Of a DNA stretch of 22,473 bases, positions 1 to 7,290 are shown piece by piece (the first letter of the stretch is position 1; the number at the start of each line of letters is the position of its first letter). The stretch comes from CALHVX01 sp051027215. GTDB taxonomy: Bacteria > Pseudomonadota > Gammaproteobacteria > Pseudomonadales > Azotimanducaceae. Below the pieces are notes generated by a model that was not told where the DNA came from, did no database searches, and worked only from the letters and a program-made list of their open reading frames with translations. A program made the translations under genes and the position numbers. The stretch spans positions 1-22,473 of the forward strand of contig JBPCXR010000082.1 of NCBI GenBank assembly GCA_051027215.1, in the 5' to 3' direction.

Positions 1-107
1 AGCCCAACTGTATCAATGAAATTACAACAAGTCATGAACGTGGAAGTTCTCACAATACGGTCCAAGCCCGATCTACGGGACAAACTGTGAATACAAGAGG
101 TACGATT

Positions 108-575
108 ATGACAACCGAACCAAGGGGGACGATCGTGACTGCAAATAGCCCAACCGCCGATTACGTTCAAATGGATGCCGTCGACTGGATGCCCTTTCCC
201 GAAGGCCTGTGCCAAGGGCCAATCCGCTGGAAACTGCTGCATGTTTCACCTGAAGTGGGTGCTTGGACCGCAATTTTCGATTGCCCTGCGGGCACTTCAT
301 TCGCCAAGCACATTCACATGGGTCCGGGTGAGTACTTTCTCACCAAGGGTCGGATGCACGTCCGCGGAGGATCCGATGATGGTGGCGCCACCGCGGTGGC
401 CCCCGGCTATGGCTACGAGGAGTGCAATGCACAGCACGATCACACCGATTTTAGCGAGGATAGCGAGTTCTACATGACCTTTATAGGACCGCTCAACTTC
501 ATCGACGACGATGGCAATACCATCGCACTGGTAGGTTGCAAGCAGGTGCTAGAGGCTTGGCAAGCGTCCAGATAG
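108..575 (+). CDS. Small cupin-fold protein (ChrR/dioxygenase-like cupin)
   Basis: Single-domain cupin of 155 aa, probably a metal-binding beta-barrel protein in the cytoplasm; no signal peptide is seen. Residues 62-81 match cupin motif 1 (G-x5-H-x-H-x4-E-x5-G), giving candidate metal ligands H68, H70 and E75. The usual second-motif histidine after the P-G turn (P99-G100) is missing; H110 or H112 could replace it. Length and motif resemble ChrR-type cupins and small cupin dioxygenases such as 2,4'-dihydroxyacetophenone dioxygenase, but the substrate is unknown. I chose the ATG at 108 because AAGAGG lies seven bases upstream; an in-frame GTG at 87 would add seven residues. It stands alone, with about 200 bases before the next gene. 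The cupin fold is near certain, the reaction is not. Confidence 0.85.
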   Translation: MTTEPRGTIVTANSPTADYVQMDAVDWMPFPEGLCQGPIRWKLLHVSPEVGAWTAIFDCPAGTSFAKHIHMGPGEYFLTKGRMHVRGGSDDGGATAVAPGYGYEECNAQHDHTDFSEDSEFYMTFIGPLNFIDDDGNTIALVGCKQVLEAWQASR

Positions 576-716
576 TTTGTCTTTGGATCGCTGTGCGACA
601 GAGTGATGAATGACGAGGCCAACTTTCTCTGAGGCGAAAACCCCGAATGGTGTAGTAGTTCGACTAGGGGCGAAGCTTTATGTGTGGAGATACATTGGAC
701 ACACTCAGGTGCTGTT

Positions 717-745
717 TTGCCAAGCAGTTCTAACCGCGGTTAAAT
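717..745 (+). promoter_or_regulatory. Candidate sigma-70 promoter for the NIPSNAP-like gene
   Basis: TTGCCA at 717-722 (five of six matches to the -35 consensus) is followed after 17 bases by TTAAAT at 740-745 (four of six matches to the -10 consensus). The start codon lies about 32 bases downstream. A perfect 12-base palindrome overlaps the spacer and the -10 box. This is a pattern match only. Confidence 0.35.
731..742. promoter_or_regulatory. Palindrome TAACCGCGGTTA, possible operator
   Basis: A perfect 12-base inverted repeat lies between the candidate -35 and -10 boxes upstream of the gene at 777. That position is where a repressor or MerR-like regulator could bind. No regulator gene is next to it, so the role is inferred. 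Confidence 0.3.
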
Positions 746-776
746 ATGATTCCCTGCCGGGGAGAGGGAGAAAATC

Positions 777-1094
777 ATGACCGTTCGACAGATCATAATG
801 TTCGAAAACAGCCCGGGCGCGATGGCGCACTTAACAGAAAATTATGCTGCGCGGAGGAAAATTGACGCAGAACTCGGAAACAAGTCGACTGTTAGATATT
901 TTACGATGCAAATCGCGGGACCCAATTCAGGCACAATGTCGATCCAGTACGAATACGACAGCCTTGCGCAGATGGAAGAGGAACAAAATCGACGTCTAGG
1001 AAACCCGGCGTGGATGGAAATGAACGCAGCTCTAGCGGCTGCGGGATTTAACCCTTCTTTTCATGGCGTGGCGTTCGAAGATACACCCCAATAG
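777..1094 (+). CDS. NIPSNAP-like small protein, predicted dimeric alpha/beta barrel
   Basis: 105 aa, soluble, without signal peptide or cysteine. The pattern is typical of NIPSNAP or other dimeric alpha/beta-barrel proteins: a first strand (TVRQIIMFEN), a helix containing AMAHLTENYAARRKI, a central strand ending IAGPNSGTMSIQYEYDSL, then a helix with EEEQNRRLGNPAWMEMNAAL. Such proteins are often found beside catabolic genes, but the function of this one is unknown. The start is firm: GGGGAGAGGGAG ends about six bases before the ATG. A candidate promoter with a palindrome lies just upstream and a strong hairpin follows the stop, so it is probably a single-gene unit. The family assignment rests on pattern recognition. 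Confidence 0.75.
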   Translation: MTVRQIIMFENSPGAMAHLTENYAARRKIDAELGNKSTVRYFTMQIAGPNSGTMSIQYEYDSLAQMEEEQNRRLGNPAWMEMNAALAAAGFNPSFHGVAFEDTPQ

Positions 1095-1100
1095 CCTAAA

Positions 1101-1130
1101 TGAATGGAGGCTCTGTTGAGCTTCCATTCA
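1101..1130. terminator. Hairpin after the NIPSNAP-like gene
   Basis: TGAATGGAGGCTC and GAGCTTCCATTCA form a 13-base-pair stem with one G-U pair and a TGTT loop, starting six bases after the stop codon. The stem and position fit a transcription terminator. The following bases (CTTTCGCG) are not a proper T-tract, so it may be a weak or Rho-assisted terminator or an mRNA-stabilising hairpin. Confidence 0.5.
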
Positions 1131-1509
1131 CTTTCGCGCTAGCCAGTTTCAATGAATGACAGATTCAGGCGTGCCAATATCCCCGCGCTGATACGCTCCA
1201 ACGGATCGGATTGATTCATGGGGGACTCCCTCCCTCAAGCGAAGGCTCGATATCCCAATGAGCAGCAATCGTCTGACAATTTGCAAGATGTCTGAACTCA
1301 CCGGTGGTTACATCGAAACAATCCGCTATTAGGAATAGCAGAGGCAGGAACTGGGTATTACGCCGGCGGACCGACGCGTGCTCCACAGGATTCAACGGCC
1401 AAATATCTTTACAGAGCGCAGCGTCGAGCAGAATATCAAAGCGTGCTGACACTGCGTATGGCCAAGGGGTGTCGGCCGTGTGCAATCCAGGCAACACTAG
1501 GGGTGGACT
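1131..1509. other. Gap of about 380 bases without a convincing gene
   Basis: The longest open frame here runs on the minus strand from 1497 to 1216 (93 codons, GTG start). It has no ribosome binding site and no recognisable motif. A 69-codon plus-strand frame at 1304-1513 is equally weak. The region probably holds the leader and promoter of the secreted-protein gene at 1510, but I could not fix promoter boxes. Confidence 0.4.
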
Positions 1510-2583
1510 ATGATTAAGCGATTAACCGGTCGGTCATTGCGCCGGACCACAGTACTCTGCACTTTATCCTTTTTGATTTCCGGGGCGTTCCAGTTCGCCC
1601 ACGCCGGCACTCTCATCGATCGCTTCAAGAAAGCACCGATTGTTGCAGACGGTGTCACCGCGGGACGTCAGACTGATTTTGTAATCGACCTGGGCAGTTC
1701 CCAGGATCCGGCAGCTCCGGGATTAGACCTCGCTGAGGGCGAGCAGCTTCGAATCACATTACCTAATAGCTTCATTTTCGACGAGGGACTGCTACTACAG
1801 TTTCCGATCTGCTCACTCGGGGGAATGTGTCCGAGCACGCTCATGCCTGATGCCTGCGCGGGCGGTACTCTCGCATGCACGACGGGTGTGTTCTTGCAAG
1901 GCTACCCGCAAAGCGCAATCCCGCCTTTCGTCAGTCGCGATGGCAACACGCTGATCTACACAGCGCGGGGCGATACTGGGCCAGTGATCAGGAACGCGCA
2001 CGTGATTGGAAAGGCGATCATCAACCCCGGTCCGGGAAAGTACACCGTCAAAGTCCAACACGTGGCTGCTGATGGTGAGGTGATCGAGGAAGATAGCGGA
2101 CGGTTACACATCGTTCCAAAAATTCGGCCGAGCATCAATCAAATCAGCATATATGCCGCTAATCCGGCGCCTCCTCCGGGATTTCTTAACGCAGTTTATC
2201 AATCAGTCTTACCCGACGAACTACCATTGCCTTGGAACTATTTTGTATGGGACAAAGGTGGGGTTCCGTTCACTGGCATTGAGTTGCAACGGGTCACCGA
2301 GGATCACTATCTATTGAGGCTCAACGGCAAGAGAACCGTTGGCCAAGCAAGCATTGAAGCGCCTGATGGCGCCTCGGGGTTCACGTTGACCAATACGCTT
2401 TCCGACACATTGCCCAATACGCCCGTGATCGGGCTTAGCCCCGGCGGCGGTCCACCACCTCCGACGCAGCGTTACGAGATCCAGTTCGATCCAGGCATAG
2501 AACCCCTACCAGGGCGCTACATCACAACGATTCGCCTAAACAACGGCAACTCGACTCAGATGTTCGTTGATGTATCAGATTAG
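1510..2583 (+). CDS. Secreted protein of unknown function
   Basis: 357 aa with a clear signal peptide: basic residues 1-12 (MIKRLTGRSLRR), a hydrophobic core around residues 15-28, and a likely cut after AHA near residue 33. The mature part looks beta-rich and hydrophilic. Four cysteines cluster at about residues 101-123 (PICSLGGMC, then DAC and LAC), which could form two disulfides in the periplasm. Two proline-rich stretches (NPAPPPGF and GGGPPPPTQR) probably link domains. AGGGGTGG about five bases before the ATG supports the start. A short perfect hairpin (GGAAGA-CTGA-TCTTCC, 2583-2598) begins at the stop codon. I do not recognise the family. The protein could be exported outside the cell or stay in the periplasm. 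Confidence 0.75.
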   Translation: MIKRLTGRSLRRTTVLCTLSFLISGAFQFAHAGTLIDRFKKAPIVADGVTAGRQTDFVIDLGSSQDPAAPGLDLAEGEQLRITLPNSFIFDEGLLLQFPICSLGGMCPSTLMPDACAGGTLACTTGVFLQGYPQSAIPPFVSRDGNTLIYTARGDTGPVIRNAHVIGKAIINPGPGKYTVKVQHVAADGEVIEEDSGRLHIVPKIRPSINQISIYAANPAPPPGFLNAVYQSVLPDELPLPWNYFVWDKGGVPFTGIELQRVTEDHYLLRLNGKRTVGQASIEAPDGASGFTLTNTLSDTLPNTPVIGLSPGGGPPPPTQRYEIQFDPGIEPLPGRYITTIRLNNGNSTQMFVDVSD

Positions 2584-2773
2584 GAAGACTGATCTTCCAT
2601 GATCGACGGAAGTTCTTGCGGGAGCGAAAAGGTTCCCACTCCTTCCGTACCTATCAGGAATCCAAACCAGCAGCTGCCCCGACGATGCGCCTGCTGCTCG
2701 TCGAGGCGTTCGAAACAAACATTCACGCTCTGCAGAGATCGCCGGCCCTAGCAGAGCGAAGTTTCCACCTCGA

Positions 2774-4003
2774 CTACGGCGGCGTCTGCAACCAGCGATC
2801 AGCGATGGCCGGTGGTGCCTGCAAGCTGTGCAAGAATGCCTCCAGCCGGCGGCGCTCCCAAGGCCAGAGGTTTAGCGGTTTCGCCTCATTGTGGCCTAGC
2901 ATGGCATCAGCCGCCGTGTCGTAGTGTGCTATGACGTCTGCCAGTGTCTCCAACTGGCCCGCGTGCATATAAGGCGCCGTATCCTGAAGGTTTCTAAGTG
3001 ATGGCGTGCGAAAAGCGCCAAGCATTTCTGGACCGTCTTTGGCGAACCTCAGCTCAGCGCATTCAGTCTGCGCGTCACTAAAGCGACCGATACAGTTGAA
3101 CGCATCGGCACGTACCTGGCGCAAGCCGGGGGACCGTCCCTTATCGGGAATAACGCCCGGTGAGGACAGCACACCGGTGTTGTGAAAGGCGTTGTTGGTC
3201 AGTAGCGGTCCATTGTGACACTGGGTGCAATTGCCTTTGCCGAGGAACACCCGTAAGCCTTTGCGTTCTTGTGGGGTCAAGCTGCGTCGTTGCCGTTCGG
3301 CATCATCCGCTAACAGCGCATCGACGTAGTCATCAAACCGTGATGGACCGGGAAGCAACAGGCGCTCATAAGCGCCGATGGCCTTGCCCAGATTGGCAAA
3401 CACTTTATCCACTTCTGCATCCTGCAGTAGTTCAGGAAAAGGCCCAAACAGCTCTTCATAGGCTTTTCTGTAGCTGAGATCCGCGCCGATCAAGTCGACG
3501 TACTGAACTCGATTACCCGCATGCTCAGCCGGGTCTTCCAAGGGGCTGAGGGCCTGGGACCACAGGCTATCTTTACGTCCGTCCCAATACAGCCACGGGC
3601 TGTAGGCCACGGCAATTAGGCTGGGCGCATTGCGCTTAGACTGACCAACTGCCACTGAACGCGGCAAACCGTCGGTAAAGCCCCGCTGCGGTTGGTGACA
3701 GGTCGCGCAGGATACCTGGCCGTTGCCACTCAACCGCGGATCGAAGAACAAACGATGGCCGAGCTCTGCCGCTCGCAAATCACCACTGACCCGGTTTGTG
3801 GGATCGAGGGGCGAACTTGGCAACGCGGCGAGCCGCATAGATTCTAACAGCGCCCGTTCTGCCGTCGACCATGGTCTAAGGGTGTATTGACGATCCCACC
3901 AGAACCCAACGACAACCAACAACAGCAGCAAGAAAATCACCCAGGGGTATGAGACCGCGCCCTGCATAGACTGTCTGGCGTTGCCCCCTGATCGACGCTT
4001 CAT
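2774..4003 (-). CDS. Membrane-anchored di-heme cytochrome c peroxidase of the CcpA/MauG family
   Basis: 409 aa. An N-terminal segment (about residues 20-36, WVIFLLLLLVVVGFWW) should anchor it in the inner membrane with the body in the periplasm. Two c-type heme sites are present, CATCH at 99-103 and CTQCH at 259-263, in the order and spacing of bacterial di-heme peroxidases and MauG-like enzymes. The tail contains the usual TPSLRN and YMHAGQ segments (residues 333-349), which hold a distal heme ligand. Two further cysteines (C304, C315) may form a disulfide. Family members reduce hydrogen peroxide or oxidise protein side chains; which applies here is unknown. Its ATG overlaps the stop of the upstream gene as ATGA, so the two are translationally coupled. 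They are divergent from the oxidase operon, which suggests a role linked to respiration. Confidence 0.92.
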   Translation of the reverse strand: MKRRSGGNARQSMQGAVSYPWVIFLLLLLVVVGFWWDRQYTLRPWSTAERALLESMRLAALPSSPLDPTNRVSGDLRAAELGHRLFFDPRLSGNGQVSCATCHQPQRGFTDGLPRSVAVGQSKRNAPSLIAVAYSPWLYWDGRKDSLWSQALSPLEDPAEHAGNRVQYVDLIGADLSYRKAYEELFGPFPELLQDAEVDKVFANLGKAIGAYERLLLPGPSRFDDYVDALLADDAERQRRSLTPQERKGLRVFLGKGNCTQCHNGPLLTNNAFHNTGVLSSPGVIPDKGRSPGLRQVRADAFNCIGRFSDAQTECAELRFAKDGPEMLGAFRTPSLRNLQDTAPYMHAGQLETLADVIAHYDTAADAMLGHNEAKPLNLWPWERRRLEAFLHSLQAPPAIADRWLQTPP

Positions 4004-5001
4004 AGTGTCAATGCAAGGACCACCGTCTCTGCAACACCATCAACCCGAACGGTAATCGTAATTTCCCAGCTACCGTTCATGTGGAACTTCATGCCTTCGA
4101 GCAAATAGTGGCCATCGGCAGGGCGTTGCGTCGACAGTGGACTGGTCGGCAATCCATGATCGTGTGCTGGCATGCCTCCCAAAAGAGAAATTTCAGCGCC
4201 CTGAACGGGCGTGCCATCGCGGGTTAGCAGATAGACATCCCAGGCATGAATCTGGTTGATGCGTAGCGGCCATAACTGTGGGGCAATTCGCAATTCAAAA
4301 TGATCTGTCGTCGCAACCAAGGGGAATGTTTCCTGACCGCGAGCCTCTCCGGTGGGCAAGATCCACAACGCCAACCCGGCTAGCACCATCTGAACCGGGA
4401 CCAGCGGCCGAGCGGGCAGCAAACGTCTAGTCATCACCAGGCCCGCTAGCAGCAACAACACCAGAGCACCAACAATCCATGCGATTGGAACGCCTTCCCC
4501 AACGGCAAAAGGAAAGACCGCGGTATACAGAATGCCGGTGTCAGGGTGCCGCGTGGTAACAATGCCCACATAGTCGCCGGCTTCCTTAAAGGTGTGGATG
4601 ACGGCGTAGGCATCGGGTTCTAACAGTGGCTGTTGATGGAACACCGTTGCCGCATCCAAGTCCTCTATCGCCAGCACATCATCCCAGCGGACGAATCGGC
4701 CTAAGCCAGTAACGTCCCGAATGATTCGAAACTCGAGCGGCAGGTCGGCTAAGCCATCGTGCAGATACTCGAGCACAAAGACTGTCTCACCGATTTCCGG
4801 CAGGTCTTCGCAAAACTGGGTATGCCCACGGGATCGAGGCTGAAATGCGGTGAAATGACCCCTGAAGAAGCCGACTTGTATGAGGCACTGATCATCCTCG
4901 AAGGACACGCCGCCGTGGGCCCATGTCAGTGATGGGGCAGCCCAAAGCATTGGCATCATCACGAGGAGAGCAAAACGGCACTTGGAGAAAACTCGAAGCA
5001 T
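4000..5001 (-). CDS. Membrane protein with periplasmic YtkA/FixH-like domain
   Basis: 333 aa from the ATG at 5001, chosen because it gives a standard signal peptide ending LTWA-HGG (cut after about residue 28). An in-frame TTG at 5091 and an ATG at 5076 would lengthen it but bury the signal peptide; none has a good ribosome binding site. Layout: periplasmic domain (29-170, cysteines C39 and C64), two membrane segments (about 172-191 and 200-217), then a periplasmic domain (about 225-333). The last domain contains GGMPAHDHGLP (275-285) and FHMNGSWEI (306-314), the signature I associate with YtkA and FixH-like domains, some tied to copper handling or oxidase assembly. Overlap with the di-heme peroxidase gene implies joint function. 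The role is inferred from context. Confidence 0.75.
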   Translation of the reverse strand: MLRVFSKCRFALLVMMPMLWAAPSLTWAHGGVSFEDDQCLIQVGFFRGHFTAFQPRSRGHTQFCEDLPEIGETVFVLEYLHDGLADLPLEFRIIRDVTGLGRFVRWDDVLAIEDLDAATVFHQQPLLEPDAYAVIHTFKEAGDYVGIVTTRHPDTGILYTAVFPFAVGEGVPIAWIVGALVLLLLAGLVMTRRLLPARPLVPVQMVLAGLALWILPTGEARGQETFPLVATTDHFELRIAPQLWPLRINQIHAWDVYLLTRDGTPVQGAEISLLGGMPAHDHGLPTSPLSTQRPADGHYLLEGMKFHMNGSWEITITVRVDGVAETVVLALTL

Positions 5002-5311
5002 GCTGGTGAGTGTAATGAGAAATCGTGGCGGGTGAATGGCTACCTCAAATTCAGATCTATACAGGCCAAAAACCATAATTGAGTCTAACAATTCTATTCA
5101 CGCTTTTCGGTCGCGCTTCAAGGTCCCGTTAGCGCCAAAAGATATAAGAAAGCGGGTTTTCAGCAGGATGACTTATTTGGAACGGCCCTCCCCGCCGTGA
5201 CAGACTGATACTTCAATCGGACCAGTCGACCAACCTGTTTTGTCTGGCTCGTACCGTAACCCGCGTATTCACTGGATCTTGACTGATGGTGATGTGGGTT
5301 GGGGAGGGAAA
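5002..5311. other. Divergent intergenic region of the oxidase locus
   Basis: About 310 bases separate the divergent starts of the YtkA/FixH-like gene and the TlpA-like gene, so promoters for both operons should lie here. I found no convincing -35/-10 pair and no FNR-type TTGAT-N4-ATCAA site. An imperfect dyad AATTG-N7-CAATT sits at about 5077-5093. Alternative upstream starts of both flanking genes (TTG at 5091 on the minus strand and TTG at 5240 on the plus strand) fall inside the region. Confidence 0.4.
5301..5308 (+). promoter_or_regulatory. Ribosome binding site deciding the TlpA-like start
   Basis: GGGGAGGG lies three bases before the ATG at 5312 (seven bases counted from the centre of the purine run). 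It favours that ATG over the in-frame TTG at 5240, and only the ATG gives a normal signal peptide. Confidence 0.7.
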
Positions 5312-5890
5312 ATGTCTTGGAGGACACCAGCAAATGGGTGCCGGGTTAGAGGTCATTTGTGGCTTCTACTCACCGCCCTGTTCGTCTCGCAATCAGCTTG
5401 CGCAGTCGAGTTGGGTGAGGTCGCGCCAGATTTTTCTTTGCCGATTCTGATCACGGCCGATCAGAACGAAACTCAGGCGCCCTATCCCCAGACCAAATTG
5501 TCTGACCATCGCGGCTCTGCCATCTACTTGGACTTCTGGAGTTCGGCTTGCCAGGCTTGCCGATTGTCCCTGCCGACACTGTCACAAGCGAACGAACGCT
5601 TCCGCGAAGATGGTTTGGTTATTCTCTCGGTAAACTTAGATGTAAATCCCACTGACGCAATACAGTACCTGGCACAGCACCCACTGAACTTCGCCGTGGC
5701 AAGTGATCCCTCGCTAGCCTTGGCAGACGTTTACAACGTCAAAGGCTTGCCGACTGCGTTCTTCATAGATTCTGATGGCACAATTCAAAGCCGACACGAA
5801 GGCTTTCGAACAGAAGACGCCAAGGCTCTAGATTCCCGCCTCGTCAGACTTTTGGACAGGGCTCAAAATACATTGGACGAGACGAGGTAG
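5312..5890 (+). CDS. TlpA/ResA-like periplasmic thiol-disulfide protein
   Basis: 192 aa. The N-terminus has a signal sequence (hydrophobic core about residues 16-26) ending near QSACAVE. C30 sits in a poor lipobox, so lipidation is possible but unlikely. The mature part is a thioredoxin fold: APDFSL at 38-43, the active site C80-Q-A-C83 after FWSSA, and the cis-proline segment GLPTAF with P147. Proteins of this type reduce periplasmic disulfides, including apocytochrome c or the CuA cysteines of subunit II. It is the first gene of the oxidase operon, four bases before the subunit II start, so preparing CuA or the c-heme sites of that subunit is the likely job. No Sco-type CxxxC protein is present in the window. 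Confidence 0.85.
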   Translation: MSWRTPANGCRVRGHLWLLLTALFVSQSACAVELGEVAPDFSLPILITADQNETQAPYPQTKLSDHRGSAIYLDFWSSACQACRLSLPTLSQANERFREDGLVILSVNLDVNPTDAIQYLAQHPLNFAVASDPSLALADVYNVKGLPTAFFIDSDGTIQSRHEGFRTEDAKALDSRLVRLLDRAQNTLDETR

Positions 5891-5893
5891 CGG

Positions 5894-7285
5894 ATGACGT
5901 TCGCGATTGCACTGATCATTTTGACCCTTGGCTCCGTTCTCTTTCACTTCCTCAGTCCCTGGTACCTAACACCACTCGCATCGAACTGGAGCACCATAGA
6001 TTTCACCATTGACGTCACCTTCTGGGTGACCGGTTTCGTGTTCGTTGCGGTAAATGGCTTCTTGGCCTACACCGTCATTCGCTATCGGTACAATAAAGAC
6101 CGGCGCTCAGAATATCAGCCGGAAAACAAGAAACTGGAGTGGATCCTCACTGGCCTGACGACTGTTGGAGTCGCCGCCATGTTGGCACCCGGCCTATTCG
6201 TGTGGGCCGATTTTGTCACTGTGCCAGAAGAAGCCCACGAAGTAGAAGTTGTCGGCCAGCAGTGGCATTGGAGCTTTCGTTTTCCCGGCGCTGACGGCAA
6301 GTTTGGCGCCGTTGAATCTCGCTATGTCAGCGATGAAAACCCATTCGGCATGGAGCCCGACGACCCGCACGGCCAGGACGACGTTCTGGTCTCGGACCCT
6401 ACGGTACATCTGCCCATCGACAAGCCGGTGAAGACGCTACTGCGTTCCAAAGACGTACTACATGACTTTGCAGTCGCCCAGTTCCGCGTGAAAATGGATA
6501 TGGTACCGGGCTTGGTTTCCTACCTTTGGTTCACCCCAACCCGAACCGGAGAATTCGAAATACTTTGCGAAGAGCTCTGTGGGGTTGGGCATCACACCAT
6601 GCGCGGCTTGGTCGTGGTGGACACTCAAGCAGACTACGAAGCTTGGCTAAATGATCAGCCGACTTATGCCGAGCTGCTGGCGAAAGCGCCAGGCGATCCC
6701 CACGTCGGCAAAGCCCTGTACGCCGTTTGCGCCACCTGCCATGGCAGTGAAGGCGAAGGCAACTACGATCAGCGCGGACCTAAGCTTGCGGGTCAAGAAG
6801 CCTGGTATCTGCGGCGTCAGTTAGAATATTTCAAGAACGGGGCACGCGGAGCACCGCCAGATGACGAGTTCGCGCTACAAATGGCCGCAATGTCCAATAC
6901 CCTGGTAGACGATGCCGCCGTCGAGAATGTTATTGCTTACATTCAGACTCTGCCAGACAAGCCTGCAGCCGCTACCATTGCAGGGGACGTCGAGGCAGGC
7001 GAAGACATCTACGTCACCTGTGGCGCTTGTCATGGTTGGGACGGCGAAGGCATTAAGGCGCTCAATGCGCCACGCCAAGCTGGCATGAGCGACTGGTACC
7101 TAGCCGCACAACTGAAAAAGTTCCGTGATGGCCAACGAGGCGCACACCCGAAAGATAAGTACGGCAAACAGATGTCGATGATGGCAGCGATCCTGCAGTC
7201 AGAGGACCGCGTCAATGACGTCGTTGCCTACATCAACACCCTACCCGAACCGGAAACCCAGCTAACTGTGGCTGTCAGGGAGTAA
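5894..7285 (+). CDS. coxB: Cytochrome c oxidase subunit II with two C-terminal cytochrome c domains
   Basis: 463 aa, far longer than a plain subunit II. Three hydrophobic segments (about 2-22, 40-62 and 85-106) precede the periplasmic cupredoxin domain. All CuA ligands are visible: H190 (DVLHDF), C225, the backbone of E227, C229, H233 and M236 in CEELCGVGHHTM. The aromatic motif GQQWHWSF (121-128) for electron entry is present. Two c-type domains follow, CATCH at 279-283 and CGACH at 376-380, with methionine candidates near 330-333 and 427-430. This is a caa3-like arrangement with two hemes c instead of one, so the enzyme may take electrons straight from a quinol-cytochrome c oxidoreductase. 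GACGAGG just before the ATG supports the start. In the Bradyrhizobium naming this would be CoxM-like. Confidence 0.95.
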   Translation: MTFAIALIILTLGSVLFHFLSPWYLTPLASNWSTIDFTIDVTFWVTGFVFVAVNGFLAYTVIRYRYNKDRRSEYQPENKKLEWILTGLTTVGVAAMLAPGLFVWADFVTVPEEAHEVEVVGQQWHWSFRFPGADGKFGAVESRYVSDENPFGMEPDDPHGQDDVLVSDPTVHLPIDKPVKTLLRSKDVLHDFAVAQFRVKMDMVPGLVSYLWFTPTRTGEFEILCEELCGVGHHTMRGLVVVDTQADYEAWLNDQPTYAELLAKAPGDPHVGKALYAVCATCHGSEGEGNYDQRGPKLAGQEAWYLRRQLEYFKNGARGAPPDDEFALQMAAMSNTLVDDAAVENVIAYIQTLPDKPAAATIAGDVEAGEDIYVTCGACHGWDGEGIKALNAPRQAGMSDWYLAAQLKKFRDGQRGAHPKDKYGKQMSMMAAILQSEDRVNDVVAYINTLPEPETQLTVAVRE

Positions 7286-7290
7286 ACAGC

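Noticed and set aside
1216..1497. Minus-strand open frame of 93 codons in the gap before the secreted protein
   Set aside because: GTG start without a ribosome binding site, no motif, composition unlike the neighbouring genes; kept only as a description of the gap.
2583..2598. Hairpin GGAAGA-CTGA-TCTTCC as a terminator of the secreted protein gene
   Set aside because: Only six base pairs and no T-run follows; too weak to list as a separate terminator, mentioned with the gene.
2616..2924. Plus-strand frame of 102 codons between the secreted protein and the di-heme peroxidase
   Set aside because: It runs into the 3' end of the peroxidase gene on the opposite strand, has no recognisable domain and looks like a shadow.
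5077..5093. AATTG-N7-CAATT dyad as an FNR/ANR-type site for the oxidase operons
   Set aside because: It does not match TTGAT-N4-ATCAA and the arms are only five bases; it may be chance.
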